Source of the DNA: Chlorella sorokiniana
Taxonomy: Eukaryota; Chlorophyta; Trebouxiophyceae; Chlorellales; Chlorellaceae
DNA length: 64,000 bases
Direction of reading: 5' to 3'
Assembly (NCBI GenBank): GCA_025917655.1
Contig: CP084619.1
Location: 930,001-994,000 of the forward strand
Part shown: positions 11,480 through 22,727 of the stretch, piece after piece
Layout: each line of letters opens with the position of its first letter
How positions within the stretch are numbered: the stretch's first letter is position 1
Position numbers and translations under genes: made by a program
The notes under the pieces: generated by a model
Seen by the model: the letters and a program-made list of their open reading frames with translations, nothing else
Database searches by the model: none
Told to the model about the DNA's origin: nothing

Positions 11480-13852
11480 ATGGCTCGGCGCTTGCAGGTT
11501 GTTCCTGACGTGCTGCTCAGCCAGAGCCTGCAGCAAGTGGAGGCTCCCAAAGCCGCCACCAGCTCGCGGTCAGTGCTGGCGGGCATCATGGGCAACCCAG
11601 TGAGCATGCGCCGATACAAGGTGACTCGACCTTATCCCCTGGGCCCCAAGGGGCCCCCTGTCATGTGCACAGGCTGTCGCTCGTCAGTTTTAAAACACCT
11701 CAACTGTTTTGCCGGGCGCCCCGCAGTTTGCCGTGGAGCAAGCACGCTTTTACGACAAATGCAACCTGGAGGCCGGTGGCGATAAGACCAGTTGCCAGGT
11801 GCGGCCTGCTGCTGCCCGCCCTCAGGCTCAGGATGAAGGCACTCGCAGTGTAAACTCTTGAGGTTCGCCTTGCATTTGCATACAGTACCTTTGCCGCCAT
11901 TTGAAGCAAATGCACTTTTGGGGGGCTGCCGCTTGCCGGGCACTTGTTACTGCTCCATCTTTCCTGCGGCGTCATCCTTTGCCTCCAGGTGGACAAGGCG
12001 CTGGTGAATGTGGGGAGCATGTTTCTGGAGACGGTGACGGGGCGGGTAAGCACAGAGGTGGACCCCCGCATAGCGTTCGACTCAGGTGGGTGTACAGTGC
12101 GCTGGCAGATGGGTAGGGAGGGCAGGCCGGGCGCCTTGATGGCGACGCACCCCGTGAGGCCTGACATGATTTACTGGCAATGTTTGCCTGGCACGTTGGC
12201 TGGCTTGGTTACTGCCGTTTGGGCCACGGCCTGCGCGGCTCCAACAAAGCCCTGCCCCTTGCTGCTTTGGCCCTGCAGGCAAGCTGCTGGCACGTGGGCG
12301 ACAGCTGGTGGCCATGTATGAGGAGGTGGGGGTGGCTCGGGACCGCGTGCTGCTGCGCATGCCCGCCACGTGGGCCGCCATCCAGGCAGGGAAGCAGCTG
12401 GAGACTGAGGGCATCTCCTGCCACTTGGTGCTCGTGTACAGGTGGGGCAGAAGAGCAGGCAGCTGGGCCCACCGCCGCCTGGGATCACTGGCTCTGCATG
12501 CAGCAGCGTGCAGCGCTCGAGCTTGGGCTGACTTTGCTGAAACATCATTCTTCGTTCGTTGCCTGCGCAATTCTCGCTGCCCCTCCCCATGCCTCAGTTT
12601 CGTGCAAGGCGCGGCGGCAGCCCAGAACGGCATCAGCGTGGTTCAGCCCAACGTGGGCCGTCTGCATGATTGGTACAACCGCCACCCAGGCGTGATCCGC
12701 GACCCAAGCGTGCGTTTCACGCTGAATGCCGCAGCCTTTTGGCTTCCTTCCTGCGGAGGGTGTCATCCATCTGCACAGCCACTGGTGCAATGCACAGCCA
12801 CACTTCAGCAGTGCTTTGCTGCTGGTCCTGTGCCTGCACCACAGTTTCATTGCATTCTGCGCATGGTGCTGCAGGCGCCCCGTGAGATGGCGGCAATGGC
12901 CAAGGCAGGGTATGGCGCCAATGCCATCAATCCAGGCCTCCTGCTGGTGGAGAAAATCTACAGCTACATCCAGGTGTGAGGCCACTGGAGGGCTTACAGA
13001 GTGCCGCTGCCTGCGCCGAGCACGGGGTGCCTCCGAGCCCTGGCGCTTGCCACAAAGCTGTGCGCCCCCTCCTCCCTGCTCCCCTGCAGAAGTACCATGG
13101 TGGCCGCACAAAGGTGATGGCTTCGGGGCTGCGCACCAAGGCCGAGGCGCTGGCGCTGGCGGGGTGCGACTTCTTGGTGGTGGTGAGCGGCTGCCCTGCC
13201 GGCTTGCACGTCGCCGGCGGCCTGCATGTGTGCCAGCTGAACCCAGGCGTGCATGATGGTTGCAGTTAGGATGGTGAATGCACACCCCCTGGCCACAGCT
13301 TGAGCTCCCAATTGTGTGGTGCCCAGCCAAACCGCTTGCCCTCCCCGCCCCGCCGGCGCAGGGCCCCAAGGTGCTCACCGGGCTGGCCGCCGCTGCCACC
13401 CTGGACGGCTACAACACGGGGTTGTCGGCTGAAGAGGAGGTGCCTGGTGGCGTGGAGCGACGGCTGAGCCCCGAGGCTGCCCAGCACGCCGATTTCCTGC
13501 CGCTGGAGCTGGACACCGTGGACGGTGCGCCTGCCTGCGTGCACGTAGCTTTGCTGGTCTGGTGCAACCCCTGTGAGGGCGGTATACACAACTCAATCTG
13601 CTTGTATGCCCGTCCCTGCGCATTCCCTTCTCCCTGCTGTCCTCTTGGGCCCCTTCTCGTCCCCAACCCCGCCCGTCCCCCCCCCCCCCATGCTCACAAA
13701 CCCTGCCTTCACTGCTGAGCGCAGAGGGTCGGTTCAACGAGTACCTGGGCATGGCTGGTCGGGATCTGCTGCACGAGGGCATCCAGCGCCTGGTGGAGGA
13801 CGCAAACCGCCTCGAACCGTTCTTCCTTAACCTGGCTGGCGGCCAGGAATGA
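11480..13852 (+). CDS. Transaldolase-like protein lacking the Schiff-base lysine
   Basis: Transaldolases (EC 2.2.1.2) move a dihydroxyacetone unit in the pentose phosphate pathway through a Schiff base on a conserved lysine. This gene has about nine exons: 11480-11620, about 11729-11800, 11990-12086, about 12281-12441, about 12598-12711, about 12874-12974, about 13091-13182, about 13362-13524 and about 13726-13852. The fold is clear: VSTEVDPRIAFD (about residues 90-101), MYEEVGVARDRVLL, TWAAIQAGKQLETEGISCHL, QPNVGRLHDWY, NPGLLLVEKIYSYI, KVMASGLRTKAEALALAGCDF and GPKVLTGL. The catalytic position (Lys132 of E. coli TalB, in a KxxxTW context) is Arg at about residue 130 (RMPATW, codon CGC). The N-terminal TTNPS-type motif and its Asn are not visible. 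STEVD, with the conserved Glu, remains. No frame break was found, so the gene looks intact but probably lacks normal activity. Plastid targeting is not obvious. Confidence 0.9.
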
Positions 13853-14146
13853 GCATGCTATGCGGGCATGACCCACTCATGAAGATCAGCCTGTGTTACT
13901 TTTGGTTGCCAAGTGCCCCGGGGTGAACTTACAACATCTTCAGGGAAGGCATATACATAGTGTCGGGAAGGGGGAACGCAACACGGGGCGCGCGAGTGTG
14001 GTGGTTGGGTGTGTGTTTGGGGGCCAGCGCCAGGGGGGCAGGTACAGCGCGGAAAGGTGAGCAGCGCCGCCTGTTGTCAGAGTACAGAATACAGAACTGT
14101 CAGGCTACAATACAAGGGAACTGTAACTCATCGATGTTCCACGTTT

Positions 14147-15248
<1,102 letters not shown>

Positions 15249-15457
15249 GACGATACAACAGGGTCAATGGCCTGTGCAAGAATCGGAAGGACAGATGCTT
15301 TCACCCGCAAGGACGACATTTTCCGGCGGGATTTCGCCTTGTGTACTTCTTAAAGGTAGTGCCTGCTGGTAAAGCTGGAGCCCTGCCAGGAGTGCAGCTG
15401 CTTAAATCGGTTGATTACAAGGGCAGGAGTCTGCCCAAGGGTGTCTCAATACCATGC

Positions 15458-16990
15458 CTACGCCCCTTGCCTTTTGCCATACACCACGAAGAACGGATTA
15501 AGGACGTTCTCCTTGTTGTACCGCAGGGGCTGCTGCTCGGCCAGCACCGCCTGCACAGTGGAAGGCAGGAGAGCAGGCAACCTCGTTTGTCGTGACGTAC
15601 CAGTGGCCACAGGCACTTGGTGAATCGTTGCTGTGTGCCTTTCTTACCTTCCAGTCCTCCAGCAGCTGGCCCTTGCTGTCGCACAGGCCAGCCTGCAGCA
15701 CCACGCCCCAGCCTCCTCCACAATGGCATGGGCTGCCGCCGTGTCCCATTCGCAAGTGGGCGCCAGCCGCGGGTAGATGTGAGCCACGCCTTCAGCCACC
15801 TGCACAGAGGAGTAATGGTGGTTTTGAGTGTATGACTTGAGGTGTTACCAGTCGGCCAGTGCGCATCCTTTCACTGCGACAGCGCTATCGGCACCCACCA
15901 TCAGCAGCTTGAGCGAGCTGCCCAGCTGCTTGAAGGTAGGCTGCTGGAGCTGCGACACAAAGTCTTGCGTTTCCGGCGACAGGTGGCTGGAGGAGCCTAC
16001 CACCACCAAGCCCGGCTGCGTCAGGTCCACATCGGCGCACCGCAGTGCCTGAGGCTGCTGCCCAGGCCGCTGCACGTATGCGCCCTGCCCCTTAACAGCC
16101 CAATAGACAGAACCCTGCATGCAAGGCGGTTGACCTGGGCTGGTTTGGGCAGCCCTGGAAAAAAAAAGTTTCATCAGCAGGCCCACAAGTCCCATCAGAA
16201 GCGGTGCTCACGTCCACGGGGACTGCCACCACGCCGAGCACGGGGTGGCTGCCTTTGAGCAGCGCAATGTTCACGGTGAACTGGCCGTTGCGCTTCAAAA
16301 ATTCCTTCGTGCCGTCCAGCGGGTCAACGCACCAGCTGTACTGGTAGCCCTGTGCAGGTGAGGCCGCACCTTCGACAGGGCTGGTGTGCGCAAGTAGGCG
16401 CGCAAAAGAGGCAGCAGGGTTGGGCAAGACCCAAGCCGCTGGCATTCAAGGGCGGCCGCACCTTGCGCGTTTCAAATGCCACCTGTCGGTTTTCCTCAGA
16501 CACAATGGGGATGTGGGGAGCTGCAGGGCGTAAAATGTCGTAGCAGACAGTAAATAATTGGTGCCGCAAGCAGCTGCCAGCCTCACGTGAGTCCAGCGCT
16601 GCTGCTCACCAATGCGTGTGAGGCCTTCACAAATGATGTTGTTGGCCTCCCTGTCTGCCCTGGTCAAGGGAGAATGGTCGGCCTTGCACTCCACATCCCA
16701 AGTCTCTGCCTGCATTCCAGCACAGGCCGGCTGTGCATTCAAGCGTGGCAGCAGGCGTGCAAGAGTCCGTCCCTAACTTGTGCAGCATGCCTATTTGAAG
16801 CCCAGGATTGAATCGTAGCGCTGATCAATAAGGGCACGTTGGGACTCAGAACACACACGCCAGCAAGCTGCAGCAAAGAAGTAGTCACCTCTGTGTTGTA
16901 AACCGCAAGTATCGCGTCACATGCGTGTTTAGCTATATCCACTACTTGCTGGCAGTCAACCTGCTGGGACAGTTCAATGCCCAGCGACAT
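15458..16990 (-). CDS. SAL1: 3'(2'),5'-bisphosphate nucleotidase (SAL1/HAL2/CysQ family)
   Basis: Hydrolyses PAP to AMP (and PAPS to APS), clearing a by-product of sulfation. In plants PAP acts as a chloroplast-to-nucleus stress signal that SAL1 degrades. The start is the ATG at 16990-16988 ([20 protein letters not shown]). Metal-binding inositol-phosphatase motifs follow in order: [11 protein letters not shown] (about 16660), [10 protein letters not shown] (about 16500), [18 protein letters not shown] (about 16290-16340), GVVAVPV (about 16220) and [18 protein letters not shown] (about 15715-15765). The last exon ends [16 protein letters not shown] with TAG at 15460-15458. Between EEAG and [13 protein letters not shown] the frame shifts in a C4 run (plus strand 15706-15709); one missing base would restore it. 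No transit peptide was recognised in front of the chosen ATG. Sulfated wall glycans are common in green algae, which may bear on PAP turnover here (inference). Confidence 0.93.
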
Positions 16991-18588
16991 TGCCGCCTCG
17001 ATGTGATCAATGATCAACAGAAAGCACAGCGTAGCTGCCAGGGCCGACGCGGGTTACGATGTCAAGGAAGCGGACGTGATGTGTAATCAACGCGATGTGC
17101 CGGGTCTCCCACAGGCCAGCGGCTAACAGCAGTACAGAACGGAACGGTGGCCATTCTGCAGTCCTTTCAACCCTATGACTCATGCCATTATTTGACAATG
17201 TTGGTGTGGGGTTCTGCAATCCCTAAAGGGCATCAAACAAGATGTGAACTCCGTGCATCGCCGTTTTATGCTCTGGCATAACCAAGCAGAGTAAAATTAT
17301 GTATCGCAACAGAATGACTGCCAGGAGGCTGCCACGCTGTGAACAGTGTTGCAAGTGATCCGCGTGGTGACGCCGCCATCAGCCCTGCTTGCGCTCATGC
17401 AGCCTCCTGTTGCTGTATGTTACAATCTTTTGGTGCAAAGGGGGCGTAGGATAGCGCCAGAGGCCGCCAGCAGTAGCAGACCAGCTCTAAGCACCAGTGG
17501 CGGCAGCAGAGGCAAGCGCCCATGATGCACAGCTGAATTACAAGCAGCACTTTGCATAGTGGAAATACGGAACTACGATCAGCTCATGTTCCACAGCTTC
17601 AACAGGGGAGGGAAGAACAATTCCTCATACACTCTTGCGGCCTGTGTGCAAGTAATGTGCCCTTGGCTGAAAGCAGCACAGCAGGTGGCGCAAGTCCCAA
17701 CTCACAATGGCGGCTGCAGGGGCACTGCAAGAGGAAGCATGGCCAAGGGATGTTCACATATTCATCAAGGGTGCCAGAGGGGCAAGCAAGTGGGAAGCGA
17801 TTATGAAAGCATGTGCATTCACTTGTCAGGTCGCACAACTAACCGGACAGCAGCGATGCTGTCAAAAGGAGAGTTGGTCATCGTACAAGCCAAAGGTAAC
17901 AGGCTCAGAATGCAGGGAAACACAAACCCCTGTGTGAGCTTTGCATTTCAAATTGCATTTCATAAAAAGAAGATGCTGGGGTGGGATCCCCCGTAGAACA
18001 CTGTTTAGACCAGGCAAAGCAGACAGGAAACTAGCCACCAAGAGTGCCAGAGAACACTGTTGAAAAGACGCACAGGACTCGGACAAATCACCAGGCCACA
18101 AGCTGCTATGTGCGAGGGGCAGCCTCACGACGAAAAGCCTGTCGGGGCCCTTTTCCATCGTCAGCACAAGACCCAAACTGCATGCAAAGAAATCAGATGC
18201 AGGCCAGTACAATCCAAAATGATGGCATGCATGCAGCAGCCTTCTCTTATCAGGCCGCCCTCGGCCAAGAATGACATCAATGGGTGCTGTCAATTCGCGT
18301 CACAGGCTGGCCTCTCTGCATGACGGCCTCGCACGCTTCCGCAATTGAGCTGGCGCAATGGCGTCTTGGGAGGGCAGTGTGGGCTGCACGGCATCCTCAA
18401 CGCCAGATGTGCCATGCTCCTCGGGTGCCTCGCCAGCTTGCCCGCCAGCCTCCTCGCTGCAAAGTGCTGTCACCATGGAAACTGCAAAAGTTGTAGGCAG
18501 ACAAGCCGGCACTGGTGCCTGCATGCGGCCCGAAGGATAGACTCCAAGCCCAAAGTTCTGTCCAGCGAGGTGTGGAGTGGTTGCTAAC
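16991..18588. other. Long region with no supported gene
   Basis: About 1.6 kb between the SAL1 start and the stop of the next minus-strand gene. Long open frames exist (for example 17862-18293 minus) but show no family motif, no convincing splice pattern and no start context. It may hold the SAL1 promoter plus a long 3' UTR for the small gene at 18589, or an unrecognised lineage-specific gene. Confidence 0.35.
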
Positions 18589-18981
18589 CTAGGTGCTCCG
18601 GAGGCGGTCTAAGATTCCGTAGTGAGTCTTAAAAAGGCGGACTAAATCTGTGTCACCCCTATCCTTACACTTTGCAATCATCTTCTTGTGATGCTCCACT
18701 GCTCTCTGGTGCTCAAAATAACGGCTCTGCTGTAGAATCTGCAACCTCAAATCAAACTGCCTTGCAGCTCGCCGGTAATCTGCTGAGCTCATTGGCTCGT
18801 CTGTGGGTAAGCAAAGGCAAACACGGCTACAGCGAGGCAATTAACGGGCGCATGGGCGGGTCTCCAGATTTTCAATGATGGCAGAAATCAATATTGTGCA
18901 AACAGCAGCAACCGATAGTGTCTTGGCGTTTGCCTCACCCGATGGCGGGTCTTGGCTGCTCAAGGACGAGCCCATGGGCAT
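18589..18981 (-). CDS. Small uncharacterised single-pass membrane protein
   Basis: Not recognised. The proposed start is the ATG at 18981-18979 (MPMGSSLSSQDPPSGEANAK). A hydrophobic segment follows (LSVAAVCTILISAII) and then ENLETRPCA. A donor at about 18840 joins an acceptor just before EPMSSADYRRAARQF to give an in-frame second exon. That exon ends with a charged helical tail, including HQRAVEHHKKMIAKCKDRG and FKTHYGILDRLRST, and stops at 18589. The product would be about 110 residues: one N-terminal transmembrane helix and a basic helical domain, reminiscent in layout of small organelle assembly factors. No function can be assigned. Existence of the gene is moderately supported by the coding-like composition and splice signals. 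Confidence 0.45.
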
Positions 18982-19569
18982 GGATGCCAGATGAGCGACC
19001 CCCAGAGAGGCTGTCTCTGTCTCTACTTGTTGTAATGCTATTGTAATGCTCAAGAACCTAACGCTTGGGGGTGCACGCCTGGTTGGCACCCAAAGTTCGG
19101 ACACCAAAGTTCGGAACAAACAACCGCACGTTATGGTCCCGCTCCTGGAACAAAACCAAACGGCTAGCGAAGAAGAAGAATGAGGAGGAGGCGCGCGGGC
19201 GTAATCAAGGATTGCCTGGGTACGCACTACGCAGGAAAATTACATGTAACTGTGGCCTCACCAGGAGGGGCGCTGGTGGGCTGGGCATCATCCTCGTTGC
19301 TGGCGACTATGCACAAATGTACTGCCGCAGGCTGCAGGTTCCAGACGCTCAAACTGCCTTTTAGGCATTCTGCATCCCAGGCTGCATCCGGCACCTAATC
19401 TTTGTCCACCCACCCTCAGCATGCAGGCTGCTGCTTGCCAAGTCTGCTGCACTGCTTGCCCTGCTTGCCCAGAACTGATGCCCTGGCAGGACCACTGGGC
19501 GCCATCAATCAGCCAAAGCTGATGGCGACTCCAATTCTGCCGGGTGTAGCGTCGGGACAAATTTCAGAA

Positions 19570-21614
19570 GCTTTGCTATTGCCTTCGCTGAAGCGGCTCG
19601 AGCATGGCGTTGCAGTGCAGCAGGCACCTGTGCTTCCTATCCTCGGAAACGGACAGGTGGGCTTGTAGCATGGCTTGCATGTTCTCTAAGGGTGGGAGGG
19701 CGAGTCCGTAAGGGTGGGAGGGCGAGTCCGCGATCGAGTGTATGACCCACCCCACTCGGAGGCCTGCAGTGCCGCTGCCTGTTGAGCAGCAGACAGGTGG
19801 CAGCGGGCACACTGTGTGGGCGGTATCATTTGAACAGGGACTGCTGCCGACGCTGTGCCGAGATGGGAGCTGCTGCGGCTGGGGCCTGCTCCCTTTTTGT
19901 GCAGACTTGGTTCGCTTGGGGACCCTTTCTTATTCTGGGGGGGGTCAGGGTGCCAGCAAGGCTCACAGGAATGTTGGGTTGGATGCTTTCGACCTCTCGC
20001 GCCGGCACAACCACCACCTTGCCTCCAAAAAGCCACTGGGCGGATCCATGTGCTGCACTGCAGTGATGCGTTGGTGCATGAATTGAATGGCAGTCGTGGT
20101 GCAGCTGCCATCTCCCTGTCTGTCATATGTCTGCACATATCAGCCCAGATATGCTGCATTGAGGAAACCTGTCCATAACTAACTCTGCAGTGGTCACCAG
20201 GCTGGTCATCTTGCGGTCGAGGCTGATGAACCTTGCGGGCATTACCGCCTGCATTTGCCCCCTTCCTCTGCGCTGTGACGCCGGCAGACAAATTGATGTC
20301 CATATTGTTACTTCAGGTTTCTGCCTGAAAGGCACCGCCCTTTTGAAGGGAGGGTTGAGCAGCGGACGCATTGGGACTGGCAAGGATGGTGGCATCAATC
20401 CTCCGCCTGAGGGCTTTGGCCTTTGTCGCAACAGTATCTGCAGCAGGCAAAAGGACTAAAGACCACTGGAACATGTCAGCATTAAGCACAGAGCACAATA
20501 GTTGTACCTTTGTCTTCAGCAAGTGCTCGCATGACAAAATCCGCCACCAGATGCTTCTTCACCTCTTGATGGAACAACACGTCATCCACCTGCAACCATA
20601 TCCATGGTGACAAAGTTGCATCAAAGCGTATGCACACAGGTTTGTCATTTGATGGGTGCACTTCGAGAGGTGGGACTTGAGACGAAAGCGTACCTCATGC
20701 ACAAACACATCGGCAGGTATCAAAGCAGTGAGAACAAATATGGCTCCTGCAGCACACGTGCGGGCAGATTGAGCAACATTGTGATGCTGCGAGCAGTTTC
20801 TCAAGTGACTTGCGCTGGATGGTCCCACCTGCCGTGGGAACTGCCTGGCCACTGTCTTGGAACGCCCCTTGTTCGCTGAGCGCATTGACCAGGACTGGAA
20901 TAAGGGATGGAGACATCTGCACAGGAACTGCTATTATCCTCAACTCAATTGCCAAAAAAGACGAAGAAGGCTTGCACAAGACATCAACAGGGGCATCAAC
21001 AAGCACCTGATCAACACGATGCAGGACAACAACGCTGTTGGGCATGGCGCGAAGCTGGTATGCCAGCTTCGACTGCGGCAAGCAAAGGACACATTGATCA
21101 GCGTGGCAACAGTGTGATCCACTTCTTTCACAGAATCTGAGCGTGGCCACCACACTCTGCAAGTGCGATATGCAACTCGCCACCATCACCTGCAGAGCCC
21201 CTTTATCTTTGCCCAATTGCTGCCCATGCAGGTGGTGAATGCAAGTTTCATTGCCAGTCACTGCGTGGCTGACAGCGTCTATGGCAGCATCACAGTTTGA
21301 GGCTGCTGCGCACACCACCAGACCCACGGAGGCCTGCATATGGTGTGACAGGGCGGCATAATGAGTGTGAGGCCAATGCACGCATTCTAATGCAGTAATG
21401 CTGCACAAAGCACCTTGTCCTTAACCTCCATTCCATGGCTCGACAGAGTAGCCGCAGCCGCCCATTGGGACATGCCCAGCACACCGCCGGGTGCGATGCG
21501 TTTTAGGGCAGTCGCAGCGTCAAAATGGCAAGCTGGAGGCTTCAGTCGACTGGTACGCCCGCCTTCTTGCGACAAGGACAGCAGCTGCAAGCACACCCCA
21601 ATGGTTTGCCTCAT
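19570..21614 (-). CDS. Unidentified multi-exon helical (HEAT/ARM-like) protein gene
   Basis: Several minus-strand exons with good splice sites read as Leu/Ala/Val-rich helical protein: DAATALKRIAPGGVLGMSQW (about 21480), ASVGLVVCAAASNCDAAIDAV (about 21275-21335), KLAYQLRAMPNSVVVLHRVDQ (about 21020-21080), SPSLIPVLVNALSEQGAF (about 20860-20920), AIFVLTALIPADVFVHE (about 20696-20745), DDVLFHQEVKKHLVADFVMR (about 20530-20590), LLPAADTVATKAKALRRRI (about 20400-20460) and DRKMTSLVTTAELVMDRF (about 20165-20225). The pattern of amphipathic helices resembles ARM/HEAT solenoids, but no specific family was recognised. The start (ATG 21614) and the 3' end (near 19570-20000) are uncertain. The region may continue upstream to about 22290 as one larger gene. 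Confidence 0.4.
19687..19730. repeat. Perfect 22-bp tandem duplication
   Basis: The unit TAAGGGTGGGAGGGCGAGTCCG occurs twice head to tail (19687-19708 and 19709-19730). Too short and isolated to suggest function; it probably arose by slippage or short tandem duplication. Confidence 0.85.
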
Positions 21615-22290
21615 CTGATGGCATCACTTGCTCCGATCCTTGCAGGATGGCCCAGTTCGAGGCAGATGGACATCCTCACCCGACCCAGCGCACTCTGCCA
21701 TCGCGATTGCACTGCATCTGTGTAGACAAACAGGTGCGAGCGCAAGTGGGAGTATGCTGCTGTTGCTGCTTCAACCACTACCCCTGGCAAGCTGTGGACC
21801 TGTGCTCGGCAGTCGTGCTGCTCGCAGTACGGCGCCGCCAGGGCAGCCACTGCTACCACTGCAGCAGTCACAATCAGCATCTTGTATACAAGTGAGCTGA
21901 GTGCTGATCCGGCGACAGGTGCGGGTGGTGCAAATTGCTGGCGCCGGGACACAGACTGTTTGATGGTGCTCGCGGCGCATGTCCCTTGCTCTGGGCGGCG
22001 GTGAGCTGGCAGCGGCGTGCCGGCTGCCGCCGACAGCAGCGCTGCGGCTTCCTTGCCGATGGGGCGGCTGGTGCTGTTCTTCAACTGCAATATCAGGGGG
22101 AGTTATCTGACTATTCCCAGGCACCTCGATCCACCCCAACCGACTGGTGTTGAGGCTGCCTGTCTTCGCCTTTGCCCCTCCCTGCAGGGCTTTGCACCTG
22201 GTGCTTGCGCTCATGATCAAGGAGACGCTCAACTATATCGGTTGCTTTCCTGTGGAGATGGAGAATATTTGCCGAGTAACTGCCCCACAG
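21615..22290 (-). CDS. Possible exon(s) of an unidentified minus-strand protein with a hydrophobic segment
   Basis: After an acceptor-like ATTGCAG near 22090, the minus strand is open to about 21611. It reads through a Ser/Ala-rich stretch, SALSSLVYK, a hydrophobic run MLIVTAAVVAVAALAAPY and HSLPGVVVEAATAAYSHLRS. The frame is long and composition-biased like coding sequence here. No family was recognised and no start codon could be fixed. It may be a separate membrane protein or the 5' part of the neighbouring helical-protein gene. Confidence 0.3.
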
Positions 22291-22727
22291 CACAGGTCTC
22301 GGTAGGCGGGCCGCGGCGGCAAGGGCATGAAGGCAGCGCTAGCAGACTCACCCATTGGCCTTCAATCCCACGGCACGGGCTCGTTGTTGTAGTTCTCGAT
22401 ACGACAGCTGCTGTAGGTCCTCCGTGACGCCCATGACGAGCCGTGGCGCACGCAGCTTGAGCTGCGCAGTGATGCTGTTTTTCAATTAGCGACACACGTT
22501 GTTCCGTCTGAACTTTGATTGGATTGATACACTTCAGTTGCTCTGTACTGCTCGGCACCCATGGGGACCATTCACATCGGCGCCGCCCGTTCCGAACAGC
22601 TGTGCTGTGCACTGACCTGCAACCACAATCGTATGCGGTTTTGCCAAAGAAGACCATGTGCGACGGAATTAAATATTGAAGACCGGCGCCCGGCAGTTGT
22701 ATGCAGTCTGTGTGCTGGTAGCCCGTC
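22291..22727. other. Region upstream of glycosyltransferase copy A
   Basis: No supported coding sequence on either strand. It presumably holds promoter and leader sequence for copy A. Confidence 0.3.

Noticed and set aside
17862-18293. 143-codon minus-strand frame as a gene
   Set aside because: No ATG in good context, no family motif and no splice partner; composition is not clearly coding.
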